Assembly: GCA_002368175.1 (NCBI GenBank)
Contig: AP018172.1
Span: 6,203,001 to 6,267,000 of the forward strand
Direction: 5' to 3'
DNA length: 64,000 bases
Source: Calothrix sp. NIES-2098
GTDB taxonomy: Bacteria; Cyanobacteriota; Cyanobacteriia; Cyanobacteriales; Nostocaceae
Notes under the pieces: model-generated
The model's input: only the letters and a program-made list of their open reading frames with translations
What the model was told of the DNA's origin: nothing
The model's database searches: none
Translations under genes and position numbers: made by a program
Part shown: positions 44,594 to 53,362 of the stretch, in pieces
How the letters are laid out: every line of letters begins with the position of its first letter
Numbering within the stretch: position 1 is the first letter of the stretch

Positions 44594-44916
44594 AAAAAAT
44601 TTACTTTACTCTCAAATTAGTTATTTAAATAAAAACTATTTTATTTGGATTAAATGAAAATCGATCTTATGCGATATCCTACTAATCTGGCACTATAAAT
44701 ATAAAATATTTGTAAAATCAAATTGCCTACAAATATATAAACATTAGATAGGAAAAATTAAATATAGTGGATAATACTGAAATCAGTTATTAATTTTCTA
44801 GAAAGAATATTCAAATAACTAGGTAATATAACAGGTAAAAGCCTTGAGATCGGAGGGAAAATGACCATCTCAAGGCTTTGATCGGCGATCGCTCTAGGTA
44901 AGTGAAAATACTGCAA
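44594..44916. other. Intergenic region, 323 bp, AT-rich
   Basis: Between the DUF928 gene and the GGDEF-EAL gene on the same strand. It holds a strong terminator at 44837-44879, so the downstream gene probably has its own promoter here. Nothing else seen. Confidence 0.5.
44837..44879 (-). terminator. Rho-independent terminator after the DUF928 gene
   Basis: AAAAGCCTTGAGAT (44837-44850) and ATCTCAAGGCTTT (44867-44879) form a 12-13 bp stem with a 16-nt loop, ending in TTTT on the minus strand. It lies about 38 bp after the DUF928 stop. Confidence 0.8.
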
Positions 44917-45669
44917 TTAGCGGTCTTTGAGGATTTTGATATTGAAAGGCGGTTCTTGTGCGATCGCATTCAATTTCTCAGACTTTAATAGCTCTGTCCA
45001 ACTAGCAGCTAGCTTGGAATCATGAGGTTTAGCAGACAACAGTTCTGCTACAGTAGCTAGTGCATCTTGCCACAGTCCGGCTTTGGCATATAGATTAGCA
45101 CGCTCTCCTAGCGATGCCTGTTCTACCTTTTTAGCAAGATTTGAGTCAATAGCTACTCGTTTAATCCACCCATGCACAACAATATCATTGGCTCTATTTT
45201 CAGGATCGCAAATTATTGATAAGTACCAACGATATGTCTTACCTGTGACAAGTGGTGGTAAGGATGCAGAATCAAGCAACTTAAGATTGATAATTTCTCC
45301 AGAATCATTTTTAGTCTCAGAACCGTTTTTCGTGAAAGTTTTTTCATACACTGATTGACGGCTATCATCTTGAAGCACAAACTCTATTGTTGTTGGCTGA
45401 GAAATTTGGGGAAGATAGAACAAGATGTTTGGATAAGCTTGTTGTGTTAATGCCAAATTGCTTTCTGGAACCAATGCCATTAATTGTCCAGCGCTACTGG
45501 AACATTCTCCCCGTGTTCCACCCCCAACTCTGCGTCCAGGCAAGCCTTCTCTTGACCCTGGTTCAGTAGCAGTTACCTGCTGTGAAAAAGTATAGGAGAA
45601 GGTCAACAGCGATGTTAAACATATAGCAGCCAAGGCTTTGGTATTCATGGTTATGTTCATCTGTTTCAA
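44917..45669 (-). CDS. DUF928 secreted protein
   Basis: 250 residues. A signal peptide (about 1-33) is followed by the DUF928 pattern: GRRVGGGTRGECSSS, then LMALVPESNLALTQQAYPNI, LFYLPQISQPTTIEFVLQDD, and TGKTYRWYLSIICDP. The C-terminal ~70 residues are helical and TPR-like (ANLYAKAGLWQDALATVAEL). Function unknown. In cyanobacteria DUF928 genes are often found close to CHASE2 and CHAT genes, as here. Confidence 0.88.
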   Translation of the reverse strand: MKQMNITMNTKALAAICLTSLLTFSYTFSQQVTATEPGSREGLPGRRVGGGTRGECSSSAGQLMALVPESNLALTQQAYPNILFYLPQISQPTTIEFVLQDDSRQSVYEKTFTKNGSETKNDSGEIINLKLLDSASLPPLVTGKTYRWYLSIICDPENRANDIVVHGWIKRVAIDSNLAKKVEQASLGERANLYAKAGLWQDALATVAELLSAKPHDSKLAASWTELLKSEKLNAIAQEPPFNIKILKDR

Positions 45670-46700
45670 GGTTCATTGAATAATTTTTTATTTATCCTTA
45701 TTTAACAAATACTATATTTATTACTAATCTGCTAGATAAAAATCTCGATATTTTATAGCGTTTTCATATAGAAAAATAAATCTTTTATTTAAATAAACTA
45801 AGTACATTTTCTTAAGTAATACCTACAACATTACTGCCACATTCTACTATTTGTATTTTGGTAATCAGACTGATATTTACTGAACATAAATTATTCGTAA
45901 GAAGATAATATTTTTTGCCATATCCATCTGTCGCATGATTTTTTAACTTTAGCTTGCTATTGAGGTTTTTGGTGTTCGCTTGCAGAATCTCATGAGGCGA
46001 TCGCTCCATCGGCTGTATCGATACATTGAGAAAAAAAATTTAGTTATATTTAGCAATATTTACTTTAAAAAGTTAATTCTATAAATTAATATTTGAATTA
46101 ATAAACAGAATTCAGAATTTAATTATGTGCAACTGACAAAGTTAAATCTCCTACTAATTGATTCTGGCTTCTTCTTCAATAAAAAAATCAAAATTTTCTA
46201 CATCTGCACTTTTGTAAATTAAGTGTATATCAGCCGAGCGACATCTAAAAGCGCAATTATTCTGATAAGATAATTGCAAAACTTAACTACATGTTTATAA
46301 AAATTTCACAGCAAACGAAAGCTTTAGTTATACTTTATACTAAAAGTTTTTACTAGTTTAAATTTACTTCTCAAAAAGCTCTAATTCAAATGAATGTAGT
46401 TAACGAGCGTTATTAAATTAAGTAACATTCAATACTTCAACTACTTCGTATTATCTTAAAAAAATAATTATTTTTACTTAGTTAATATCTATCTTTAGCT
46501 GAAAGTTTAAATTTTTTAAGCAAAATTATTACTATCTTTAAACTGTAGTGCATTAATCAAGTATGGACAAAGTATGATATTAGCCAATTTTTTCATTTTT
46601 GAAAAAATCCCAGAGAAGATGTTAGTTAAACGCTATCTCAGGGCAATATAAAACCATAAGTAAAAATTTAGGTTATATTGCTCTATGCGGAGTTTATTTT
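45670..46700. other. Intergenic region, ~1 kb, very AT-rich
   Basis: Divergent spacer between the DUF928 and ComFB genes. It contains dispersed motif copy 3 (45925-45943) and a weak 65-codon frame (45812-46009) with no support. No repeat array, hairpin or small gene was convincing. It must contain promoters for both flanking genes. Confidence 0.5.
45925..45943 (+). repeat. Dispersed motif CATCTGTCGCATGATTTTTT, copy 3
   Basis: CATCTGTCGCATGATTTTTT differs from the copy at 32573 by two bases. It is non-coding. Confidence 0.4.
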
Positions 46701-47240
46701 ATGGTTTATCAGGGTGATGCGTCAGGTCAGCAGTCTAAACAACAGCGTGCATTTAACAAAAACTCACGCAATGTGATGGAAATGCTAGTTGTAGAGGAAG
46801 TAGAGCAACAATTCCAAGCTTTACCCGCTAAAACTGCCAAATACACTAATCCATCTGAGGTAATTGCTTATGCCTTAAATCGTCTGCCTGCTCTGTATGC
46901 TACTAGCAAGCGAGGATGGCAGCGGCAATGGCATCGAGGAAAAACCGATTTGCACCAGCAAATTGTTACAGCTGTCAGGCAAGGAATTATGGCTGTGCAA
47001 CGCGATCCTCTACGCAGCGAAGGCCCCCTAAGTTTTGAGGAAGAGAATGCCGCACTGGCTGCTTTGCAAAATCTCAAAGTCTTGCTTCAACGTGAGGACT
47101 TATCCTGGGATAACTTAAATGATGTAGTTGAGCAAACTTTATTAGATACATTGCGAGGGAGGATCACCTGGCGTCAACCTGGGCATTTAGACGAAGAAAT
47201 CTTCGACTGGGAGAAGCATCCACACTATCAACATGGATAA
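46701..47240 (+). CDS. ComFB-family protein (possible cyclic-dinucleotide receptor)
   Basis: 179 residues. The ComFB core is clear: NVMEMLVVEEVEQQFQALPA, KTAKYTNPSEVIAYALNRLP and ALYATSKRGWQRQ. The C-terminal part (EEENAALAALQNLKVLLQRE onward) is the helical extension seen in cyanobacterial members. Cyanobacterial ComFB proteins have been reported to bind c-di-GMP or c-di-AMP and to affect cell size and natural competence. The neighbouring c-di-GMP enzyme (42032-44593) makes a link possible but unproven. CGGAG lies 8 nt before ATG 46701. Confidence 0.88.
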   Translation: MVYQGDASGQQSKQQRAFNKNSRNVMEMLVVEEVEQQFQALPAKTAKYTNPSEVIAYALNRLPALYATSKRGWQRQWHRGKTDLHQQIVTAVRQGIMAVQRDPLRSEGPLSFEEENAALAALQNLKVLLQREDLSWDNLNDVVEQTLLDTLRGRITWRQPGHLDEEIFDWEKHPHYQHG

Positions 47241-47570
47241 ATTGCTCCAGGAATTGTTCTTAATCAAGCTGTGTCTTCGCTAAAACTCTTCTGGTAATAC
47301 GCAAGCAATCAACCAATTATCCAAATGCTGAGACATTAACATCTGGCGATGACAAATGGAGTCAGTCTTTGATGTCTCAGCACTATCTACCCAGCAGTCA
47401 TACAAATCTCCGCCCATAACAACCTTCCTGATGGACAAACTTTAAGATTTTGTAATTACAGGTGGAGATGTGACAATTGCAGCTAGAAAGTTGAGTATTT
47501 AAGATGGCGCAAGAATTTCTGCTTCTAAGGCAACTCCTCATAGTACTTGGTCGCCCTCAACTAAATTTTT
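47241..47570. other. Intergenic region, 330 bp, with a decayed adhesin fragment
   Basis: Between the ComFB and CHAT genes. The right half holds the filamentous-haemagglutinin remnant listed separately; the left half shows nothing recognisable. Confidence 0.5.
47395..47551 (+). pseudogene. Remnant of a filamentous haemagglutinin-type adhesin
   Basis: Reading the plus strand gives IQISAHNNLPDGQTLRF in one frame, then after a shift DFVITGGDVTIAARKLSI, a TAA stop, then DGARISASKATPHSTW. The phrases TGGDVTIAA.KL and DGARISAS are typical of the beta-helix repeats in cyanobacterial filamentous-haemagglutinin proteins. Only about 50 residues survive, with a frameshift and a stop. Such adhesin genes commonly precede CHAT-TPR genes in cyanobacteria, as here. 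Confidence 0.6.
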
Positions 47571-50177
47571 ATGCAAATTAATGTATATTCTTTTTTAAAG
47601 AAAAGTAGCTGGAAACGAGTATATATTCGTTTAATTGTATTTATATTTGGGATTGGCTTGGGGTTAGTTTGTACCTTGATGCCCGCGATCGCCAAAGTCG
47701 ATTCTTCGCCCCTATCACCGATGCAAACATCATCGGATGCCACACAGCAGGAACAGCAGGGCAGACAATATTATGATGCAGGGCAGTTCTTAGAAGCAGT
47801 CAAAATCTGGCAGCAGGTTCTTCAGATTTATCAATCGCAAGGGGATAAACTTAATCAGGCAAGAGTTTTGAGCAATCTATCACTGAGTTATCAGCAACTA
47901 GGGCAGTGGACAGAAGCTAGCCAAGCAATTTCTCGCAGCCTAGAATTATTACAGGTCAAACAGAGCGAGCAAGAACATCTCAATGTCTTGGCTCAAGCCC
48001 TAAACACCGAAGGCAGTCTCCAGTTATCAACAGGAAAACCTGAAGCAGCATTAGCAACTTGGCAACAAGCCACTACTATTTATACTCAAGCAAAAAATGA
48101 GACTGGGATAATCCGTAGTCTGATCAATCAATCTCAGGCTTTGAAATCTCTAGGGTTATATCGCCGAGCCTTATCTACACTAACTCAGGTCAACCAAATT
48201 CTGCAAAAACAACCTGATTCCCCAATCAAAACAGCTGGATTACGCAGTTTAGGAGCGAGTTTGCGCTTAGTAGGGAATTTAGAACAAGCACAGCAGGTTC
48301 TGCAACAAAGTTTAGCGATCGCACAAAAGTTACAATCTCCAGCAGATATAACTGCTGCATCGATCGATTTGGGAAATGTGGCTCGTACAAACCAGGATTC
48401 AAAAGCGGCTTTGGCTTTTTATCAGCAGGCTGTAGCTATTGCGCCGTCGCAGATACTGAAAATGCGATCGCAATTTAACCAACTAAGTACCTTAATTGAT
48501 ACCAAGCAATGGTCATCAGCGCAGAAACTATGGAGTCAAATTCAACCGCAACTTGCGAATCTACCTGCTAGCCGGACAGCAATTTATGCCCAACTGAATT
48601 TAGCCCAGAGTTTGACTCGGTTGCAGCAGGCAAATGTCCCAGATGCGCCAACTACTGCAACTATTGCCCAATTAGTAGCGAATAACCTGCAACAGGCAAG
48701 AAGTTTGGGAGACAAACAAGCAGAAGCCTATGCGCTGGGGAAACTGGGCGGACTTTACGAGCAGACTCAACAATGGTCAATTGCCCAAGACTTGACTCAG
48801 CAAGCGCTGGTGCTAGCACAGGCTATTAATACACCAGAAATTGCTTATCGTTGGCAATGGCAATTAGGGCGACTTTTAAAAGTACAAGGAAATGAAGCAG
48901 GAGCGATCGCAGCTTATTCTCAAGCTGTGAATACTCTACAATCTTTGCGTAGCGATTTAGTGGCAATCGATGCAGACATTCAATTTTCTTTTCGGGAAAG
49001 TGTTGAACCCGTATATCGAGAACTAGTAAGTTTGCTTCTCCAACCTGGTAATTCTCAATCTAGTCAAAAATCTCTCAACCAAGCCCGTCAAGTAATTGAG
49101 TCCTTAAACTTAGCAGAACTAGATAACTTTCTCAAAGAAGCTTGCTTGGACAAAAAGCCCACTCAAATCGATCGGTTAGATCCACTAGCCGCAGTGATCT
49201 ATCCCATCATCTTGGCAGACCGACTAGAAGTTATTCTGAGCTTGCCGCAACAACCGTTACGTCACTACGCAACTTCTATACCCCAAGATCGGCTAGAAAG
49301 TATTATAGAAAAACTGCGCCAAAAATTAGTTATTCGTTCCAAAGAAGACTATTTACCGTTATCTCAACAAGTATATGATTGGTTGATCCGTCCAGTAGAA
49401 ACAGAACTAGTCAAAAGTGGTATTAAAACCTTAGTATTTCTCCCTGACGGTGTTTTCCGAAATATGCCGATGGCAGCGCTACATGACAGGAATCAAAATT
49501 ATTTGGTTGAAAAATACAACATTGCATTCACACCAAGTCTACAGTTACTACCTCCTAAAAGATTGCAACAAAAGAACTTTAAAGTCCTGGGTGCTGGTTT
49601 AACTGAGGCCAGACAGGGGTTTTCTCCTCTTGAATATGTAGAAGAGGAAATGAAGCAAATCAAATCTGAAGTCTCAAGTACAGTGTTGTTAAATCAAGAA
49701 TTTACTAATAAAAATCTCCAAACTTACTTGAAATCAGCTGTTTTTCCCATTGTTCACATTGCCACCCACGGAAAATTTAGCTCCAAGGCAGTAGAAACTT
49801 TTATTCTGGCTTGGGATGAACGAATCAGAATCAATGATTTAGATAACTTACTACAGATACCCGAACAGAAAAAAGGACAACCAGTGGAACTACTGGTACT
49901 TAGTGCTTGTGAGACCGCAGTCGGAGATAAACGTGCTGCCTTAGGTTTGGCAGGAATAGCAGTCAAAGCAGGAGCAAGTAGCACTTTAGCAACATTATGG
50001 TCTGTGAATGATGAAGCTACAGCTAATCTGATGCGTCAGTTTTATAAGCACTTAAGCATTAGCAAAGAAACCAAAGCAGAAGCTTTACGCCGTGCCCAAA
50101 TAGCTCTGTTAAAAGATCCGCAATACGAGCATCCAGTGTACTGGGCACCCTACATTTTAGTTGGGAACTGGCTTTAG
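47571..50177 (+). CDS. TPR-CHAT protein (caspase-like peptidase domain)
   Basis: 868 residues. An N-terminal signal peptide or anchor (about 18-42) is followed by ~12 TPR-like repeats (about 55-470) and a C-terminal CHAT domain. The catalytic pair is visible: His733 in VHIATHGKFS and Cys780 in LVLSACETAVGD. CHAT domains are caspase-relative proteases; in some bacteria they cut partner proteins in defence or cell-death pathways. Target unknown. A decayed adhesin gene lies just upstream. Confidence 0.9.
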   Translation: MQINVYSFLKKSSWKRVYIRLIVFIFGIGLGLVCTLMPAIAKVDSSPLSPMQTSSDATQQEQQGRQYYDAGQFLEAVKIWQQVLQIYQSQGDKLNQARVLSNLSLSYQQLGQWTEASQAISRSLELLQVKQSEQEHLNVLAQALNTEGSLQLSTGKPEAALATWQQATTIYTQAKNETGIIRSLINQSQALKSLGLYRRALSTLTQVNQILQKQPDSPIKTAGLRSLGASLRLVGNLEQAQQVLQQSLAIAQKLQSPADITAASIDLGNVARTNQDSKAALAFYQQAVAIAPSQILKMRSQFNQLSTLIDTKQWSSAQKLWSQIQPQLANLPASRTAIYAQLNLAQSLTRLQQANVPDAPTTATIAQLVANNLQQARSLGDKQAEAYALGKLGGLYEQTQQWSIAQDLTQQALVLAQAINTPEIAYRWQWQLGRLLKVQGNEAGAIAAYSQAVNTLQSLRSDLVAIDADIQFSFRESVEPVYRELVSLLLQPGNSQSSQKSLNQARQVIESLNLAELDNFLKEACLDKKPTQIDRLDPLAAVIYPIILADRLEVILSLPQQPLRHYATSIPQDRLESIIEKLRQKLVIRSKEDYLPLSQQVYDWLIRPVETELVKSGIKTLVFLPDGVFRNMPMAALHDRNQNYLVEKYNIAFTPSLQLLPPKRLQQKNFKVLGAGLTEARQGFSPLEYVEEEMKQIKSEVSSTVLLNQEFTNKNLQTYLKSAVFPIVHIATHGKFSSKAVETFILAWDERIRINDLDNLLQIPEQKKGQPVELLVLSACETAVGDKRAALGLAGIAVKAGASSTLATLWSVNDEATANLMRQFYKHLSISKETKAEALRRAQIALLKDPQYEHPVYWAPYILVGNWL

Positions 50178-50277
50178 AGAGAAATAAATATAACTACTGA
50201 CAATAGCATCTAACTGCGACGCACCCTAAAATAATAGACAGGATTTCGTGTGGCATCTATCTGCCGTTTTGATACCA

Positions 50278-51657
50278 ATGACTGAGCAACGCGATGCTGA
50301 TTCATTGTCAGCGAATTCTCAGCAGTTAAATGAATCTGGTGGCGATCGCCTGGAGTCGGAACCACTGACAGCAATGTCTGCTGATGATTGGAGAAACCGG
50401 ATTGCCAATGTTTGGCACAAGGCAACACCGCGCCTAGTGCAATTACTACCCGTAGACCAATTAGCACAAACAGTTGTTAAATGGTTTAGTGTCAGCGAAA
50501 CTCAGATTGCGGAGATTTTAGAAACAGTTAGAGCCGAATTGCCAACCACGGAAGCCCTGTTGATTGGGAAACCCCAAGCCGGTAAAAGTTCTATTGTCAG
50601 GGGGTTGACAGGAGTTTCTGCTGAGATTGTTGGTCAAGGATTTCGCCCTCACACCCAACATACCGAACGTTACGCCTATCCTTCTGATGACCTACCTTTA
50701 CTGATTTTTACGGATACGGTGGGTTTGGGCGATGTCAAGCAAGAGACTCAGGCAATTATTAAGGAATTGGTTGGCGATCTAGAACAATCAACTCGCAGCG
50801 CCAGAGTTTTGATTCTGACAGTGAAAATTAACGATTTTGCTACTGACACATTGCGTCAAATTGCACGGGATTTGCGTCAGCAATATCCAGACATTCCCTG
50901 CTTGCTAGCGGTTACTTGTTTGCATGAGGTTTATCCTCCAGGTACGGTAGATCATCCAGCTTACCCGCCAGATTATGAGGAAGTAAATCGAGCCTTTGAA
51001 GCAATTGAGGAAGATTTTGCTAAAGTATGCGTTGGCGAAGCCTCTCCGAAGGAGATTCGCTCTGTTCTCATCGACTTTACTTTAGAAGAGGATGGCTATA
51101 CCCCTGTATTTTACGGCTTAGAAGCATTCCGAGATAACTTAGCAGAACTACTGCCAGAAGCCGAAGCTAAGGCAATTTATCAGTTATTGGATCGCGAGGA
51201 GACTGGTAAGCAACTTGGCAACCTCTACAGAGATACGGGACGGCGTTATATTTTGCCCTTTGCAATTATGGCAGCAACAGTTGCCGCTGTACCATTGCCT
51301 TTTGCAACAATGCCAGTGCTGACGGCTTTGCAAGTATCTATGGTAACGGCATTGGGTAACTTATACGGGCAGACTTTGACACCATCCCAAGCTGGTGGAG
51401 TTGTGAGTGCGATCGCAGGTGGTTTTTTGGCTCAAGCGATCGCACGGGAGTTAATCAAATTCGTCCCAGGTTTCGGCAGCGTAATAGCTGCATCTTGGGC
51501 AGCTGCTTACACTTGGTCGCTTGGTGAAACAGCTTGTGTATACTTTGGTGATTTGATGGGTGGCAAAAAACCCGATCCGAAAAAGATTCAATCTGTGATG
51601 CAAGAGGCTTTCAAAGCAGCGCAAGAAAGATTTAAGGGTATTAAGCCTAAAGTATAG
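50278..51657 (+). CDS. GTPase with C-terminal DUF697 membrane domain
   Basis: 459 residues from ATG 50278 (MTEQRDADSL); an in-frame GTG lies 10 codons earlier. The GTPase domain has G1 IGKPQAGKSS, G3 FTDTVGLGD and a G4 segment near LAVTCLHEVYPP that is unusual (no NKxD). The C-terminal ~150 residues are the DUF697 domain with membrane helices (ILPFAIMAATVAAVPLPFAT, VSAIAGGFLAQAIARELIKF). Residues CVGEASPKE in the middle are encoded by a dispersed repeat (51028-51055). Role unknown. Confidence 0.82.
   Translation: MTEQRDADSLSANSQQLNESGGDRLESEPLTAMSADDWRNRIANVWHKATPRLVQLLPVDQLAQTVVKWFSVSETQIAEILETVRAELPTTEALLIGKPQAGKSSIVRGLTGVSAEIVGQGFRPHTQHTERYAYPSDDLPLLIFTDTVGLGDVKQETQAIIKELVGDLEQSTRSARVLILTVKINDFATDTLRQIARDLRQQYPDIPCLLAVTCLHEVYPPGTVDHPAYPPDYEEVNRAFEAIEEDFAKVCVGEASPKEIRSVLIDFTLEEDGYTPVFYGLEAFRDNLAELLPEAEAKAIYQLLDREETGKQLGNLYRDTGRRYILPFAIMAATVAAVPLPFATMPVLTALQVSMVTALGNLYGQTLTPSQAGGVVSAIAGGFLAQAIARELIKFVPGFGSVIAASWAAAYTWSLGETACVYFGDLMGGKKPDPKKIQSVMQEAFKAAQERFKGIKPKV
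51028..51055. repeat. Dispersed repeat inserted in-frame within the DUF697 GTPase gene
   Basis: GCGTTGGCGAAGCCTCTCCG followed by AAGGAGA, with the inverted pair TCTCC/GGAGA at 51043-51047 and 51051-51055. This matches, from recall, a very common Nostocales repeat, and here it is translated as CVGEASPKE without breaking the frame. Confidence 0.6.
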
Positions 51658-51876
51658 TCATTGTGGTTTTCAAAAAGCTGAACTCCGGAGGAAATTTCTG
51701 AGTAAATCTACCAAATTACGCTGTCGACATGACGAATACGCACCATTGCTCCTGATTATGAAAAGGGCGATCGCTACTCAGATAACTGACAAAATCCTGC
51801 CACTCTTCACCCCTCGATTGTCAGAATCTAGAATAGAATTTGTTGGGTGCTATGGGATTTCCACAGGACTGGAAAA

Positions 51877-52704
51877 ATGATACTGACAGAAAAACTGGAG
51901 CAACTAAAAGCTATATTCGCAGAAATGGAGCAGGCGCTGATCGCTTACTCTGGAGGTGTTGATAGTACTTTGGTTGCCAAGATTGCTTATGATGTGTTGG
52001 GCGATCGCGCTTTGGCTGTGACTGCTGTTTCACCGTCACTATTGCCGGAAGAATTAGAAGATGCCAAAATTCAAGCGGCAACTATTGGGATTCCCCATCA
52101 AATTGTCCAAACAAACGAAATGGACAATCCCAATTACACTTCCAATCCTGTTAACCGCTGCTATTTCTGCAAAAGTGAATTGCACGACACTCTCAAGCCT
52201 TTAGCTAGAGAATTCGGTTATCCCTATGTGGTGGATGGAGTCAACGCTGACGATCTACACGATTATCGCCCAGGAATTCAAGCCGCTAAAGAAAGAGGTG
52301 CGCGATCGCCTTTAGCAGAAGTTGGCGTTACAAAAATGGAAGTTCGCCAACTTTCACAACAACTGAGTTTACCTTGGTGGGACAAACCTGCTCAACCTTG
52401 TCTTAGTTCCCGTTTTCCCTACGGTGAAGAGATTACTGTTGCTAAGTTACAACGAGTAGGTAGGGCAGAAATTTACCTGCGCAAGCTGGGTTTAAAGAAT
52501 TTACGCGTGCGTTCGGAAGGAGATACAGCACGCATTGAATTACCGCCAGAACAAATCAAAGAGTTTGTATTGACGACGGATTTACAGCAAGTAGTGTCTG
52601 CTTTTCAAGAGTTTGGATTTATTTACGTCACACTAGATTTGGAAGGTTATCGTAGTGGTAAGTTGAATCAGGTGTTGCCACAAACCTTAAGCGTGAAAGC
52701 GTAA
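51877..52704 (+). CDS. larE: ATP-dependent sulfur transferase LarE
   Basis: 275 residues from ATG 51877; the frame opens 10 codons earlier. The N-terminal PP-loop YSGGVDSTLVAK, NRCYFCKSELHD and KPAQPCLSSRFPYGEEIT are typical of LarE. LarE supplies sulfur for the nickel-pincer cofactor; in some members the sulfur comes from a Cys in the CLxSR loop, which is present here. LarB and LarC genes are not in the window, so the cofactor pathway cannot be confirmed. Confidence 0.88.
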   Translation: MILTEKLEQLKAIFAEMEQALIAYSGGVDSTLVAKIAYDVLGDRALAVTAVSPSLLPEELEDAKIQAATIGIPHQIVQTNEMDNPNYTSNPVNRCYFCKSELHDTLKPLAREFGYPYVVDGVNADDLHDYRPGIQAAKERGARSPLAEVGVTKMEVRQLSQQLSLPWWDKPAQPCLSSRFPYGEEITVAKLQRVGRAEIYLRKLGLKNLRVRSEGDTARIELPPEQIKEFVLTTDLQQVVSAFQEFGFIYVTLDLEGYRSGKLNQVLPQTLSVKA

Positions 52705-52789
52705 GATTTTGTTGGCAAATTCATCAATTAGTACAGTAAATGGGGAACAAATATCTAGTTAAGAGGATAATAAAGTCTACTTTACTCCC

Positions 52790-52970
52790 TTCTGCCCTTC
52801 GGGTTCAGCAGTGACGCTCCTGCGTCGCTACCGCTGACCTCGAAGACTCGCTACCGCTACGCTAACGCTAACGCAATCGACGCAAAGCGAAGCCACTGCG
52901 TTGGACGGGTTCCCCGGCTTAAAGCAAGTGGCGTCCAAGACTGCGACTGCTTCACCTTCTGCCCCCTTTC
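52790..52970. repeat. Cluster of GC-rich dispersed repeats
   Basis: Overlapping repetitive segments: CGCTACCGCT occurs twice, then GCTAACGCTAACGCAATCG, then GCGTTGGACGGGTTCCCCGG and AAGCAAGTGGCGTCC. These are familiar Nostocales intergenic repeats. They fill the convergent gap between larE and the DUF4864 gene and leave no coding potential. Confidence 0.65.
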
Positions 52971-52972
52971 TT

Positions 52973-53335
52973 TTAATTAATTTCAGCCTCCACAGGAATG
53001 AGAACGCACCCGTTAATTTTCCAAGTCGTATCAGGCTGCTTTTCCATTAAATACAATGCCCTTACAGGAACTCCATCAGGGCCAAGCAGCAGTACTAGTT
53101 GAGTTATCTTTCCGTGGATGGTTGTGATTTTCTCAAAGAAGACGGAACGAGGACGATATACTGCGGGATAACCCAGTTGCACCATTTGCATAAAGTTGTC
53201 TGGGTTGCGGAATTGCAGTTGAATTTCTGGGCTAGCTAGAGCAAAAGCTGCTGCGGTATCATCCTTTTGAAAGGCTTCTAATTGACGTTCGATGACATGG
53301 CGGATGGCGATGACATCGCTATCAGTAATTTTCAT
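52973..53335 (-). CDS. DUF4864 family protein
   Basis: 120 residues with the NTF2-like DUF4864 pattern: DVIAIRHVIERQLEAFQKDD, AAAFALASPEIQLQFRNPDN, FMQMVQLGYPAVYRPRSVFF and WKINGCVLIP. The first Met is taken as the start. It is probably a small-molecule-binding or protein-interaction fold; the function is unknown. It lies 27 bp downstream of the SGNH hydrolase on the same strand and may be cotranscribed. Confidence 0.88.
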   Translation of the reverse strand: MKITDSDVIAIRHVIERQLEAFQKDDTAAAFALASPEIQLQFRNPDNFMQMVQLGYPAVYRPRSVFFEKITTIHGKITQLVLLLGPDGVPVRALYLMEKQPDTTWKINGCVLIPVEAEIN

Positions 53336-53362
53336 AAATCTAAAATTGTGCGAAGCGATCGC

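Noticed and set aside
45812..46009. Minus-strand frame of 65 codons in the AT-rich spacer
   Set aside because: Contains the dispersed CTGTCGCAT motif and has no start signal or protein pattern.
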